Source: Streptomyces fradiae (GTDB lineage: Bacteria > Actinomycetota > Actinomycetes > Streptomycetales > Streptomycetaceae). Taken from it: DNA of 64,000 nucleotides. A program made the position numbers and the translations under genes. Shown here in pieces: positions 1 through 8,365 of this stretch (its first letter is position 1; every line of letters begins with the position of its first letter). The DNA lies in contig NZ_CP065958.1 of the NCBI RefSeq assembly GCF_041270065.1, forward strand, positions 7,564,001 to 7,628,000, read 5' to 3'. The notes under the pieces are model-generated. The model ran no database searches and was not told the origin of the DNA. It was given only the letters and a program-made list of their open reading frames with translations.

Positions 1-456
1 CACCACGACGGGCGTCACGATCCGTATCCACGCCCCGTTCGGCGTGGGCGGCAGCTCCGTGCGCTGCTCGGCGGAGCCGCAGTTGCGCAGCGCGAGATAG
101 GCCGCGTTCTGGCCCCCGCTCGACCGCACCCACGCGCTGAGCGTGTAGCCGCCGTCGGAGAGGCCGGTCAGATACTGGTACGTCTCCACCTTGTACGCGG
201 AGGCCGACCAGTGCGTGAGCCGGTAGCTCCCGCCGTGGCCGCCGGCCTCGGTGTACGAGGCGGAGTTCTGGCCCGCCGCCGAGTAGGTGGCCCATCCGGC
301 GGGAGTCGCGGTGCCGGTTCCGCCGGACTCGAACCCGGCGTTGGTGAGCGTGGCGGCGGCCCGGGCCTCCTGGGCGGGCAGCGGGGCGAGCAGCAGAGCG
401 CCGAGCGCGGCGGTCACGGCGGCGGCTCGCAGGGTCCTGCGTGGTACGGCGTGCAT
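1..456 (-). CDS. Secreted arabinogalactan endo-beta-1,4-galactanase (GH53), N-terminal part
   Basis: Only about 152 N-terminal residues lie in the window; the gene runs off the left edge. The start at 456 follows an AAGGGA ribosome site and opens a Sec signal peptide (two arginines, a long Ala/Leu core, then QEARA-A as likely cleavage site). The mature part begins TLTNAGFESGG and continues as a galactose-binding-like beta-sandwich module with Trp/Tyr-rich strands, the arrangement I know from Streptomyces GH53 galactanases. The catalytic domain is not visible, so GH53 is inferred from this N-terminal module and from the neighbouring GH42 beta-galactosidase, sugar importer and LacI regulator. 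Another secreted galactan- or arabinan-active hydrolase remains possible. It would cut galactan outside the cell into oligosaccharides for the importer at 2838-6018. Confidence 0.6.
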   Translation of the reverse strand, partial: MHAVPRRTLRAAAVTAALGALLLAPLPAQEARAAATLTNAGFESGGTGTATPAGWATYSAAGQNSASYTEAGGHGGSYRLTHWSASAYKVETYQYLTGLSDGGYTLSAWVRSSGGQNAAYLALRNCGSAEQRTELPPTPNGAWIRIVTPVVV

Positions 457-600
457 CGTCGTCGAGTCCCTTCGACGTTGAGGGAGGGGGAAGGCGGTGC
501 GGTGCTGTGCCTCGTGGCGCGGGGCGGCACGAGCGGCTCACCCGGGGGCGGCGCACGGGGCCGCCGCCCCCGGGGAGATCAGGGGGGAGTGGGGCCGTGG

Positions 601-2619
601 TCAGTCGTCGAGGCGGACGACCCGGACCGCGCCCGCGGGGACGGCCAGCCGGCCGCCGACCCGGTCGCCGCTCAGGAGCTCGGTGCCCGGTCCGTCCAGC
701 GGCACCTTCGTCTCCTGCGACGTGTGGTTGAGCACGAAGAGGAAGCGCCCGCTCTCGCCCGCGCGGTGGACGACCTCCACGTCGCGCGGCAGCGAGCGGG
801 TCGGCACGCCCGCGTCCTCGCAGGCGGCGCCGAGGATCCCGGCCAGGGCCGCCGCGTCCAGGCGGGTGGAGATGTACCAGGCGGTGCCCCGGCCGAGCCG
901 GTGACGGGTGACGGCGGGGCCGCCCGCGGCCGGCCCGTCGGCGTACGTCCACACCGGCTCGGCGCCGCGCGGCACGACGAACTCGGTCCACACGTCGGCC
1001 GGCAGCGACGCGCCGCCCGGCCCGGCGATCCGTACGCCCTCGCCGTCGAGCAGCGGTGACCACTCCTCGACGGCGACGCCGAGCACGTCCTTCAGGACGC
1101 CCGGACATCCGCCCTCGTGGACGGCGTCGTGCTCGTCGACGATGCCGGAGAAGCAGGAGACGACGAGGGTGCCGCCGTTCTCCACGTACGTGCGCAGATT
1201 CCGGCCGGTGGCCTCGGTGGCCAGGTAGAGGGCGGGGACGACGACCAGCGGATAGGCGGACAGATCGGACTCGGGGTGCGCGAAGTCGACCGTGAGGTGC
1301 CGGTCGTACAGCGCCTCGTAGAAGCTGTCGGCCCGCTCCCGCGCGTCGAGGTCCACCGTGGGCCGCCACTCCAGGGACTGCGCCCACCAGGACTGCCAGT
1401 CCCACAGCAGGGCGACGTCGGGCACGGTACGGGTGCCGCGCACGGCCTCCAGGGCTTCCAGGTCGCCGCCGAGCCGGACCACCTCGCGCCAGACGCGGGT
1501 GTCGGTGCCGCCGTGCGGCAGCATCGCGGAGTGGAACTTCTCGGCGCCGCGCCGGGACTGCCGCCACTGGAAGAACATCGCGCCCTCGGAGCCGCGGGCG
1601 ACGTGTGCGAGGGAGTTGCGGGCCATCTCGCCCGGGCGCTTGGCGGGGTTGCGGGCCTGCCAGTTGACGCCGCTCGTGGAGTGTTCGAGCAGCAGCCAGG
1701 GTGCGCCGCCGGCGACGGAGCGGGTGAGGTCGGCGGCCATGGCGAGGTTGACGTGGGTGCGGCGGCCGTCGGTGATCAGGTAGTGGTCGTTGGTGACCAG
1801 GTCGACCTCGCGGCCCCAGGCCCAGTAGTCGAGGGAGTCGCACTGGCTGAGCGCCGTCATGAAGTTGGTGGTGACGGGGACGCCGGGGGAGAGCCGGTGG
1901 AGGATGTCCCGTTCGGCGCGGAAGCTCTCCAGGATCGTGGCGTCGGTGAAGCGCCGGTAGTCGAGCTGCTGGGCGGGGTTGCCGACGGTCGGGGTGAGCC
2001 GGGGCGGGTCGATCTGCTCGTACGTGCCGTAGACCTGCCCCCAGAACGCGGTGCCCCACGCCTCGTTGACGGCCTCGACCGACCCGTACGTCCGGGCGAG
2101 CCAGCGCCGGAAGCCGGCCGCGCAGTTCTCGCAGTAGCAGTCGCTGACGGGCACGCCGTACTCGTTGTGCACGTGCCAGAGGGCGAGCGCCGGGTGCTCG
2201 GCGTAGCGGGCGGCGAGCGCGGTGGTGATCCGGGCGGCGGCCTCCCGGTAGGCGGGGGAGCTGTGGCAGATCGCGCCGCGCGAGCCGTACGAGTGGCGCA
2301 CGCCCTCGCGGGTGACCGGCAGGGCCTCGGGGTGGGCCCGGTAGAACCAGGCGGGCGGCGCGACGGTGGGGGTGCCGAGGTCGACCCGGACGCCGTTGTC
2401 GTGCAGGAGGCCGAGCACGCGGTCCAGCCAGGCGAAGTCGTAGCGGCCGGGTTCGGGTTCGAGCAGGGCCCAGGAGAAGATGCCGACGCTGACCATGGTC
2501 ACGCCGGCCTCGCGCATGAGCCGTACGTCCTCGTGCCAGACGCTTTCCGGCCACTGCTCGGGGTTGTAGTCCCCGCCGAAGGCGAGCCGGGTGAGGCCCT
2601 TGGGGGCGGTCGGCGGCAT
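601..2619 (-). CDS. Beta-galactosidase, glycoside hydrolase family 42
   Basis: A 672-residue cytoplasmic enzyme that would remove terminal galactose from imported galacto-oligosaccharides. The N-terminus has the GH42 signature GGDYNPEQW; the acid/base is Glu153 in HNEYG and the nucleophile Glu312 in LLEHSTSG. A cysteine set (CYCENC) just after the acid/base matches the GH42 metal site. Trimerisation and C-terminal domains complete a normal family length. I chose the ATG at 2619 because AGGAGA lies 5 bases upstream and the protein then begins directly at the family N-terminus; a longer frame exists but would run through the divergent promoter region. No signal peptide. It lies just upstream of the secreted galactanase on the same strand and diverges from the sugar importer. 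Confidence 0.93.
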   Translation of the reverse strand: MPPTAPKGLTRLAFGGDYNPEQWPESVWHEDVRLMREAGVTMVSVGIFSWALLEPEPGRYDFAWLDRVLGLLHDNGVRVDLGTPTVAPPAWFYRAHPEALPVTREGVRHSYGSRGAICHSSPAYREAAARITTALAARYAEHPALALWHVHNEYGVPVSDCYCENCAAGFRRWLARTYGSVEAVNEAWGTAFWGQVYGTYEQIDPPRLTPTVGNPAQQLDYRRFTDATILESFRAERDILHRLSPGVPVTTNFMTALSQCDSLDYWAWGREVDLVTNDHYLITDGRRTHVNLAMAADLTRSVAGGAPWLLLEHSTSGVNWQARNPAKRPGEMARNSLAHVARGSEGAMFFQWRQSRRGAEKFHSAMLPHGGTDTRVWREVVRLGGDLEALEAVRGTRTVPDVALLWDWQSWWAQSLEWRPTVDLDARERADSFYEALYDRHLTVDFAHPESDLSAYPLVVVPALYLATEATGRNLRTYVENGGTLVVSCFSGIVDEHDAVHEGGCPGVLKDVLGVAVEEWSPLLDGEGVRIAGPGGASLPADVWTEFVVPRGAEPVWTYADGPAAGGPAVTRHRLGRGTAWYISTRLDAAALAGILGAACEDAGVPTRSLPRDVEVVHRAGESGRFLFVLNHTSQETKVPLDGPGTELLSGDRVGGRLAVPAGAVRVVRLDD

Positions 2620-2671
2620 GGGTGTCTCCTGGAACGTCGGGGTCTGAACGTACATCAAGAACCGAGCCGTT

Positions 2672-2687
2672 CTGGGAACGTGCACAC
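2672..2687. promoter_or_regulatory. Candidate second LacI-type operator (upstream of beta-galactosidase)
   Basis: CTGGGAACGTGCACAC matches the stronger operator at 2762-2777 at 12 of 16 positions and lies 53 bases before the GH42 start, where it could repress the leftward galactosidase-galactanase unit. The match is imperfect, so this is a suggestion. Confidence 0.4.
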
Positions 2688-2734
2688 AGTTGATCTCGAT
2701 GTCACAACGCAACATAACCGCACACGAACAACCA

Positions 2735-2763
2735 TTGACAAGTGTCCGGAACGTTTCTCTACT
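2735..2763 (+). promoter_or_regulatory. Candidate housekeeping promoter of the galactan importer operon
   Basis: TTGACA at 2735-2740, a 17-base spacer and TCTACT at 2758-2763 form a good sigma-HrdB-like promoter facing the importer. The -10 hexamer touches the operator at 2762-2777, so a bound repressor would block RNA polymerase. Confidence 0.55.
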
Positions 2764-2777
2764 GTGAACGCTCACAG
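2762..2777. promoter_or_regulatory. LacI-family operator of the galactan locus
   Basis: CTGTGAACGCTCACAG is an inverted repeat with perfect CTGTGA/TCACAG arms around a central CG, the form bound by LacI-family dimers. It overlaps the -10 region of the importer promoter and lies about 60 bases before the lipoprotein start. The likely binder is the LacI-type protein encoded at 6049-7074. Confidence 0.65.
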
Positions 2778-2837
2778 ATGCATGACCGGCCTTCCCGCCC
2801 CGTGCGAAGGCCCCTTTCGGTCAGGGAGAAGCACCCC

Positions 2838-4166
2838 ATGCCCCACGCGCTGCACCGCCGTCGCGTTCTCGTCGCCACGGCCGCCGCCACCGCCGTCGTC
2901 CTCGGCGCGACGACCCTCACCGCCTGCGGCTCCGGCTCCGGTTCCGGCGGCGACGGGGCCGAGTCCGGCCCCGTCTCGCTCACCTACTGGTCCTGGGCGC
3001 CCAACATGGACAAGGTGGCCGCGATCTGGAACGCCGAGCACCCCGAGATCAAGGTCACGGTGCAGAAGCAGGCCTCGGGCGACGACCTCGTCACCAAGAT
3101 CATCACGGCCGCCAAGGCCCACCAGGCCCCCGACCTCGTCCAGGCCGAGTTCCAGGCGCTGCCCACCCTCGTCAGCAACGACGCCCTCGCCGACATCTCC
3201 GCTGAAGTGTCCGGCGCCAAGGACAAGTTCGCCCCCGGCCTCTGGCAGCAGACCACCCTCGGCTCCGACGCCGTCTACGCGGTGCCCCAGGACTCCGGCC
3301 CGCTGATGTTCTTCTACCGCACCGACCTCTTCCAGCAGTACGGCCTCAAGGTCCCCACCACCTGGGACGAGTTCGCCGCCACCGCCAAGGCGCTCAAGAC
3401 CAAGGCCCCCGACAAGGCCCTCACCACCTTCTCCTCCAACGACGCCGGCCTCTTCGCCGGCCTCGCCCAGCAGGCCGGCGCCCAGTGGTGGACCGCCCAG
3501 GACCAGAAGTGGAAGGTCGGCATCGACGACGCCGCCACCAAGAAGGTCGCCGACTTCTGGGGCGGCCTCGTCAAGGACGGCGCCATCGACAACCAGCCCA
3601 TGTACACCCCCGCCTGGAACAAGGCCCTCAACACCGGCGAGCAGCTCGCCTGGGTCAGCGCCGTCTGGGCCCCCGGCGTCCTCACCACCGCCGCCCCCGA
3701 CACCCAGGGCAAGTGGGCCATGGCCCCGCTGCCCCAGTGGGACACCGCCAAGCCCGCCACCGGCAGCTGGGGCGGCTCCACCACGGCCGTCACCACCGAC
3801 TCGAAGCACAAGGCCGCCGCGGCGAAGTTCGCCACCTGGCTCAACACCGACCCCAAGGCCCTCTCCGCCCTGGTCAAGGAGGCCGGCATCTACCCCGCCG
3901 CCACCGCCGCCCAGAGCGGCCCGGCCCTCGCCCAGCCGCCCGCCTTCTTCGCCGGCCAGACCGACTTCTACACCCGGGCCGCCGAGATAGCGAAGACCAC
4001 CGCCCCCGCCGCCTGGGGCCCCAACGTCAACGTGGCCTACACCTCCTTCAAGGACGAGTTCGGCAAGGCCGCCAAGGCCAGGTCCGGCTTCGACCAGGCC
4101 CTCACCGCCATGCGGGACGCCACCGTCGCCGACCTGAAGAAGCAGGGCTTCGAGGTCGCCCCGTGA
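2838..4166 (+). CDS. Sugar ABC transporter substrate-binding lipoprotein (galacto-oligosaccharide)
   Basis: A 442-residue extracellular solute-binding protein of the maltose/oligosaccharide type (SBP family 1). Residues 1-29 are a lipoprotein signal with lipobox LTAC and Cys30 as lipid anchor, followed by a Gly/Ser linker. The mature domain begins SLTYWSWAPNMD and holds the usual aromatic sugar-binding patches, such as WTAQDQKW and GSWGGST. I chose ATG 2838 because GGGAGAA sits 7 bases upstream; the longer frame starts inside the operator. It heads an operon with two permeases and the LacI regulator. No ATPase is encoded here, so the importer probably uses a shared MsiK-type ATPase as is usual in Streptomyces. 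The substrate is inferred from the galactanase and beta-galactosidase next door. Confidence 0.9.
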   Translation: MPHALHRRRVLVATAAATAVVLGATTLTACGSGSGSGGDGAESGPVSLTYWSWAPNMDKVAAIWNAEHPEIKVTVQKQASGDDLVTKIITAAKAHQAPDLVQAEFQALPTLVSNDALADISAEVSGAKDKFAPGLWQQTTLGSDAVYAVPQDSGPLMFFYRTDLFQQYGLKVPTTWDEFAATAKALKTKAPDKALTTFSSNDAGLFAGLAQQAGAQWWTAQDQKWKVGIDDAATKKVADFWGGLVKDGAIDNQPMYTPAWNKALNTGEQLAWVSAVWAPGVLTTAAPDTQGKWAMAPLPQWDTAKPATGSWGGSTTAVTTDSKHKAAAAKFATWLNTDPKALSALVKEAGIYPAATAAQSGPALAQPPAFFAGQTDFYTRAAEIAKTTAPAAWGPNVNVAYTSFKDEFGKAAKARSGFDQALTAMRDATVADLKKQGFEVAP

Positions 4167-5098
4167 CCAAGCCCCACCCGGGCGCACGCCGGAAGCCGTA
4201 CGGGGTCAGGCTGGCCCCGTACGGATTCCTGCTGCCCGCCGCCGTCCTCTTCGCCCTCTTCTTCGCGCTGCCCATCGGCTACGCCCTCTGGCTCAGCCTT
4301 CACAGGATCGAGGTCAAGGGCCTCGGCCTCGGCAAGGGCGCCAAGAGCGAGGTCTGGGCCGGCCTCGGCAACTACGCAGACGCGCTCACCGACCCCGAAC
4401 TCCTGCACAGCGCCCTGCGCGTCCTCGGCTACGGTCTCGTCGTCGTCCCCGTGATGCTCGGCCTCGCCCTGTTCTTCGCGCTCCTGCTCGACTCCGAGCG
4501 GGTCCGGGCCCGCTCCTTCGCCCGGCTCGCGATCTTCCTCCCGTACGCCGTCCCCGGAGTGATCGCGGCCCTCCTCTGGGGCTTCCTCTACCTCCCCGAC
4601 GTCAGCCCCTTCTACTACCTCGCCGACGCCCTCGGCCTCCCGCAGCCCGACCTCATGGACGGCGGCCCGCTCTACGCGGCCATGGCCAACATCGCCGTCT
4701 GGGGCGGCACCGGCTTCAACATGATCGTCATCTACACCTCGCTGCGCTCCCTGCCCGCCGAGGTCTTCGAAGCGGCCAAGCTCGACGGCTGCTCCGAACT
4801 GCAGATCGCCCTGCGCGTCAAGATCCCCATGGTGGCGCCCTCCCTGGTCCTCACCTTCTTCTTCTCCGTCATCGCCACCCTCCAGGTCTTCAACGAGCCC
4901 ATGACGCTCCGGCCGCTCACCAACGGCATCCCCACCACCTGGAGCCCCCTGATGAAGGTCTTCAACGACGCCTTCACCGGCGGGAACATCCACGCCGCCT
5001 CGGCCACCGCCGTGATCCTGGCCGTCGCCACCTTCCTGCTGTCCTTCGCCCTGCTGCGCACCTCGAACCGCCGCACCACACAAGGAGCATCCCGATGA
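4163..5098 (+). CDS. Sugar ABC transporter permease, MalF type
   Basis: A 311-residue inner-membrane subunit with a GTG start that overlaps the preceding stop (GTGA), giving translational coupling to the lipoprotein. The N-terminus is short and basic, then six hydrophobic segments follow, the first at about residues 18-40. The EAA loop that docks onto the ATPase is visible as EAAKLDGCSELQIALRVKIP near residues 200-220. Its end overlaps the second permease by ATGA. It should form a heterodimer with that protein. Confidence 0.9.
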   Translation: MTKPHPGARRKPYGVRLAPYGFLLPAAVLFALFFALPIGYALWLSLHRIEVKGLGLGKGAKSEVWAGLGNYADALTDPELLHSALRVLGYGLVVVPVMLGLALFFALLLDSERVRARSFARLAIFLPYAVPGVIAALLWGFLYLPDVSPFYYLADALGLPQPDLMDGGPLYAAMANIAVWGGTGFNMIVIYTSLRSLPAEVFEAAKLDGCSELQIALRVKIPMVAPSLVLTFFFSVIATLQVFNEPMTLRPLTNGIPTTWSPLMKVFNDAFTGGNIHAASATAVILAVATFLLSFALLRTSNRRTTQGASR

Positions 5099-6018
5099 GC
5101 GGGTTCGCCGCCACGACCCGGACCCGCAAGGCGGCCCCCGCCGCCGGCACCACCCCGGGCACCTCCCAGGGGCCGCCCACCGCGCGCCCCCGCCGCACCG
5201 CGCTGCTGCCCACCGCGGCCCTCGTCCTCGGCGCGCTCTACTGCCTGCTGCCCGTCGCCTGGGTCCTGGTCGCCGCCACCAAGTCCGGCGCCGACCTCTT
5301 CTCCACCTTCACCTTCCTGCCCGGCGACGGCTTCGCCGACAACCTCGCCGACCTCGGCGCGTACCGCGACGGCATCTACTGGCGCTGGATGGCCAACTCC
5401 ATCCTTTACGCGGGCCTCGGCGCCGTCCTGTCGACCGTCGTGTCCGCCTTCGCCGGCTACGCCCTCGCCGTCTACCGCTTCCCCGGCCGCGAGGTCTTCT
5501 TCAACGTGATCCTCACCGGCGTCCTCATGCCGCCGGTGATCCTCGCCATCCCGCAGTACCTGCTGATGGCCCAGGCCGACCTGACGGACAGCTACCTCTC
5601 CGTCCTGCTGCCCCTGATCCTCTCCCCGTACGGCGTCTACCTCGGCCGCGTCTACGCCGAGGCCGCCATCCCCGGCGAACTCGTCGAGGCCGGCCGCATG
5701 GACGGCGCCGGCGAACTGCGCATCTTGCTGCGCATCGCCGTCCCCATGATGGCCCCCGGCCTCGTCACCATCTTCCTGTTCCAGTTCACGGCCATCTGGA
5801 ACAACTTCCTGCTGCCGTTCATCATGCTCGGCGACGACGAGAAGTTCCCCATGACCGTGGGCCTGTTCACCCTCCTCAAGCAGGGCGCCGGCCAACCCGC
5901 GCTCTACTCCCTGGTCATCACCGGCGCGCTGCTCGCGGTCGTCCCGCTCGTCGCGCTCTTCCTGGTCATCCAGCGCTTCTGGAGCCTCGATCTGCTCTCC
6001 GGCGCCGTAAAGTCCTGA
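5095..6018 (+). CDS. Sugar ABC transporter permease, MalG type
   Basis: A 307-residue second permease. After a Thr/Pro/Ala-rich cytoplasmic N-terminus of about 35 residues come six membrane segments and an EAA loop (EAGRMDGAGELRILLRIAVP). The start ATG overlaps the previous stop and has AAGGAG 7 bases upstream. Length and topology are normal for the family. It completes the membrane channel of the putative galacto-oligosaccharide importer; the regulator gene follows after 30 bases. Confidence 0.9.
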   Translation: MSGFAATTRTRKAAPAAGTTPGTSQGPPTARPRRTALLPTAALVLGALYCLLPVAWVLVAATKSGADLFSTFTFLPGDGFADNLADLGAYRDGIYWRWMANSILYAGLGAVLSTVVSAFAGYALAVYRFPGREVFFNVILTGVLMPPVILAIPQYLLMAQADLTDSYLSVLLPLILSPYGVYLGRVYAEAAIPGELVEAGRMDGAGELRILLRIAVPMMAPGLVTIFLFQFTAIWNNFLLPFIMLGDDEKFPMTVGLFTLLKQGAGQPALYSLVITGALLAVVPLVALFLVIQRFWSLDLLSGAVKS

Positions 6019-6048
6019 CGGACAGGGGAGCGAGGGAAAACACACAGC

Positions 6049-7074
6049 ATGAGCACAGCAGCCGGCAGGCGTCGCCCCGCGACGATCCACGACGTGGCGC
6101 GCGAGGCCGGTGTCTCACGCGGCACCGTCTCCCGTGTCCTCAACGGCGGGCACTACGTCAGCCCCGCCGCCAAGGCCGCCGTCGACGCGGCCATCCGCAG
6201 AACGGGCTATGTCGTCAACCGGCACGCCCGTTCCCTCATCACCGGAAAGTCCGACTCGGTGGCCTTCCTGCTCACCGAACCCCAGGAACGGTTCTTCGAG
6301 GACCCCAACTTCAACGTCCTGCTCCGCGGCTGCACCCAGGCGCTTGCCGCGCAGGACATCCCGCTCCTGCTGATGATCGCCGGCACCGAGGACGAACGCC
6401 GGCGCAACCTCCGCTACATCGAGGCGGGTCACGTCGACGGCGTCCTCCTCGTCTCCAGCCACTCCGGCGACCCGGTCGTCGACCGGCTCCACGCGGCCGG
6501 CGTCCCCGTCGTCGCCTGCGGCAAACCGCTCGGGCAGACCGCCAGGATCGGCTACGTCGCCGCCGACGACCGCGGCGGCGCCCAGGACATGGTGCGCCAC
6601 CTCCACGCGACCGGCCGCCGCCGCATCGCCACCGTCACCGGCCCGCTCGACACGCCCGGCGGCGTCGAACGCCTCGCCGGGTACCGCGAGACCCTCGCCG
6701 AGTGCGGACTCCCGTACGACGAGGACCTCGTCGCCACCGGCGACTACAGCCGCCGGGGCGGCGAGGCGGCCGCCCGGCTGCTCCTCGACCGGGCCCCGGA
6801 CCTCGACGCCGTCTTCGTCGCCTCCGACCTGATGGCCCTCGGCGTCCTGGACACCCTCGACCGGGCCGGCCGCCGCGTCCCCGAGGACATCGCGGTCGGC
6901 GGCTTCGACGACTCCCCGGCCGCCCTCGCCTCCCGCCCCTCGCTCACCACCCTCCGTCAGCCCTGGGACCGCATCAGCGCGGAGATGGTCCGCACCCTCC
7001 TCGCCCGCATAGCGGGGGAGGACCCGGTCACGGTGATCCTCCCGACGGAACTGGTGCGGCGGGACTCGGCCTGA
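6049..7074 (+). CDS. LacI-family transcriptional regulator of the galactan locus
   Basis: A 341-residue repressor-type protein. Residues 9-55 are a LacI helix-turn-helix (TIHDVAREAGVSRGTVSRVL) with the hinge helix at HARSLITGKS; the rest is a periplasmic-binding-protein-like effector domain ending with the DDSPAALASRPSLTTLRQP region common to the family. ATG 6049 is preceded by GGGAGCGAGGGA. Lying last in the importer operon, it probably represses it and the divergent galactosidase-galactanase unit through the operator at 2762-2777, with a galactose-containing sugar as inducer. That is inference; it is functionally like GanR/CebR-type regulators. Confidence 0.88.
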   Translation: MSTAAGRRRPATIHDVAREAGVSRGTVSRVLNGGHYVSPAAKAAVDAAIRRTGYVVNRHARSLITGKSDSVAFLLTEPQERFFEDPNFNVLLRGCTQALAAQDIPLLLMIAGTEDERRRNLRYIEAGHVDGVLLVSSHSGDPVVDRLHAAGVPVVACGKPLGQTARIGYVAADDRGGAQDMVRHLHATGRRRIATVTGPLDTPGGVERLAGYRETLAECGLPYDEDLVATGDYSRRGGEAAARLLLDRAPDLDAVFVASDLMALGVLDTLDRAGRRVPEDIAVGGFDDSPAALASRPSLTTLRQPWDRISAEMVRTLLARIAGEDPVTVILPTELVRRDSA

Positions 7075-7092
7075 CCGGGCGTCAGGCGGGCG

Positions 7093-7150
7093 CCAGACGG
7101 GTGGTGTGAACGGGTGGTGTGAGCGGACACCGGCAGCACTACCCGTCTGG
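7093..7150. terminator. Inverted repeat after the galactan operon
   Basis: CCAGACGGGT (7093-7102) and its exact complement ACCCGTCTGG (7141-7150) flank a 38-base loop that itself holds a direct repeat of GGGTGGTGTGA. A factor-assisted terminator is likely; there is no T tract. Confidence 0.4.
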
Positions 7151-7191
7151 GTGACTGCGGATCAGGGCCGGGCCGGGCCAAGATCGTCGGC

Positions 7192-8364
7192 ATGCGAGCC
7201 TCCCTGACGCGCCGTGCGTGCGCCGCAGCCCTGCTTCTGACCTCCACCCTCACCCCCGCGGCGGTCGCCGCCGCTCGACCCGCCGATCCCGTCCGGCCGG
7301 TGGAGCGTGCGGCGCAGGCCCGCCTGCTCGGCGAGAAGATCGTCCCGTACAAGCTGGACTTCCAGGGCACGACGGTCGGCGGCCTCTCCGGCGTCGACCG
7401 CGACCGCTGCACCGGCGAGTACGTGTTCATCAGCGACGACCGCTCGGCCCTCCAGCCCGCCCGCTTCTACACGGCCAGGGTGGACGTGGACGCCGAGGGC
7501 GTGCACTCCGTCGACTTCACCGGCACCCACCCGTTGCTTCAGCCGGACGGCTCGGTCTATCCGTCCCCGTCCCTCGGGGACGGCAAGGCCGTCGACCCGG
7601 AGGAGATCCGGGTCGACCCGCGCCGCTGCGACTACTGGTGGGCGCAGGAGGGCGACCGGCCGTCGGCGGCCGGGGCGCCGGTGATCCAGCCGTCCATCCA
7701 GTCCGCCTCACCCACCGGTGACTATCTCGGCAGCCTGCGACTGCCGTCGAACTACCAGATCACCGACGAGCGCGGACCGCGCCGGAACCAGTCGATCGAG
7801 GCGATCACCTTCGGCGACCGGGGCCGGGTGCTGACCAGCGCGGTCGAGGGCCCGCTCCTCCAGGACGGCCCGGTGCCCGACACCGAGCACGGCGCGCTCG
7901 TCCGGGTCACGCAGCAGACCCGCACCGGCCGGGTGCTCGGGCAGTTCGCGTACCCGATCGAGAAGATCTTCGCCGTGAACGACCCGAACAGCCCGTGGGG
8001 CCCCGACACCGGCGTCCCGTCGATCCTCGCCTTCCCCGACGACCCCGACCGCTACCTCGTGCTCGAACGCACCTGGGTCGCCGGCGCCGGCTACAAGATC
8101 CGCGTCTTCGACGCCACCACCCGCGGGGCGACCGACGTACGGTCGACGGACTCCCTGGCCGGACCGGACGGGGAGAACGTGGTGCCGATGCGCAAGACGC
8201 TCGTCGCGGACTTCCACACCCTGGGCCTGTCCACCGTCGACAACACCGAGGGCATGACCTGGGGGCCGGTCCTGCCGTCCGGCGAGCGGTCGCTGATCCT
8301 GGTGAGCGACGACAACTTCGTCGACGACGCGGTGACGCAGATCGTCGCCCTGGCCATCCGCTGA
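7192..8364 (+). CDS. Secreted esterase-like / phytase-like beta-propeller protein
   Basis: A 390-residue protein with a Sec signal of about 27 residues (MRASLTRRACAAALLL, Ala-rich cleavage region). The mature part matches the 'esterase-like activity of phytase' family (PF13449): it has the opening block TTVGGLSGVDRDR, the internal NQSIEAITF and VLERTWVAGAGYKIRV blocks and the closing NTEGMTWGP and LILVSDDNF blocks. Such proteins are extracytoplasmic, and a phosphoesterase role has been suggested for some; the substrate is not known. It stands alone between the galactan terminator and a convergent DUF4246 gene whose stop is 1 base away. Confidence 0.8.
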   Translation: MRASLTRRACAAALLLTSTLTPAAVAAARPADPVRPVERAAQARLLGEKIVPYKLDFQGTTVGGLSGVDRDRCTGEYVFISDDRSALQPARFYTARVDVDAEGVHSVDFTGTHPLLQPDGSVYPSPSLGDGKAVDPEEIRVDPRRCDYWWAQEGDRPSAAGAPVIQPSIQSASPTGDYLGSLRLPSNYQITDERGPRRNQSIEAITFGDRGRVLTSAVEGPLLQDGPVPDTEHGALVRVTQQTRTGRVLGQFAYPIEKIFAVNDPNSPWGPDTGVPSILAFPDDPDRYLVLERTWVAGAGYKIRVFDATTRGATDVRSTDSLAGPDGENVVPMRKTLVADFHTLGLSTVDNTEGMTWGPVLPSGERSLILVSDDNFVDDAVTQIVALAIR

Positions 8365-8365
8365 C

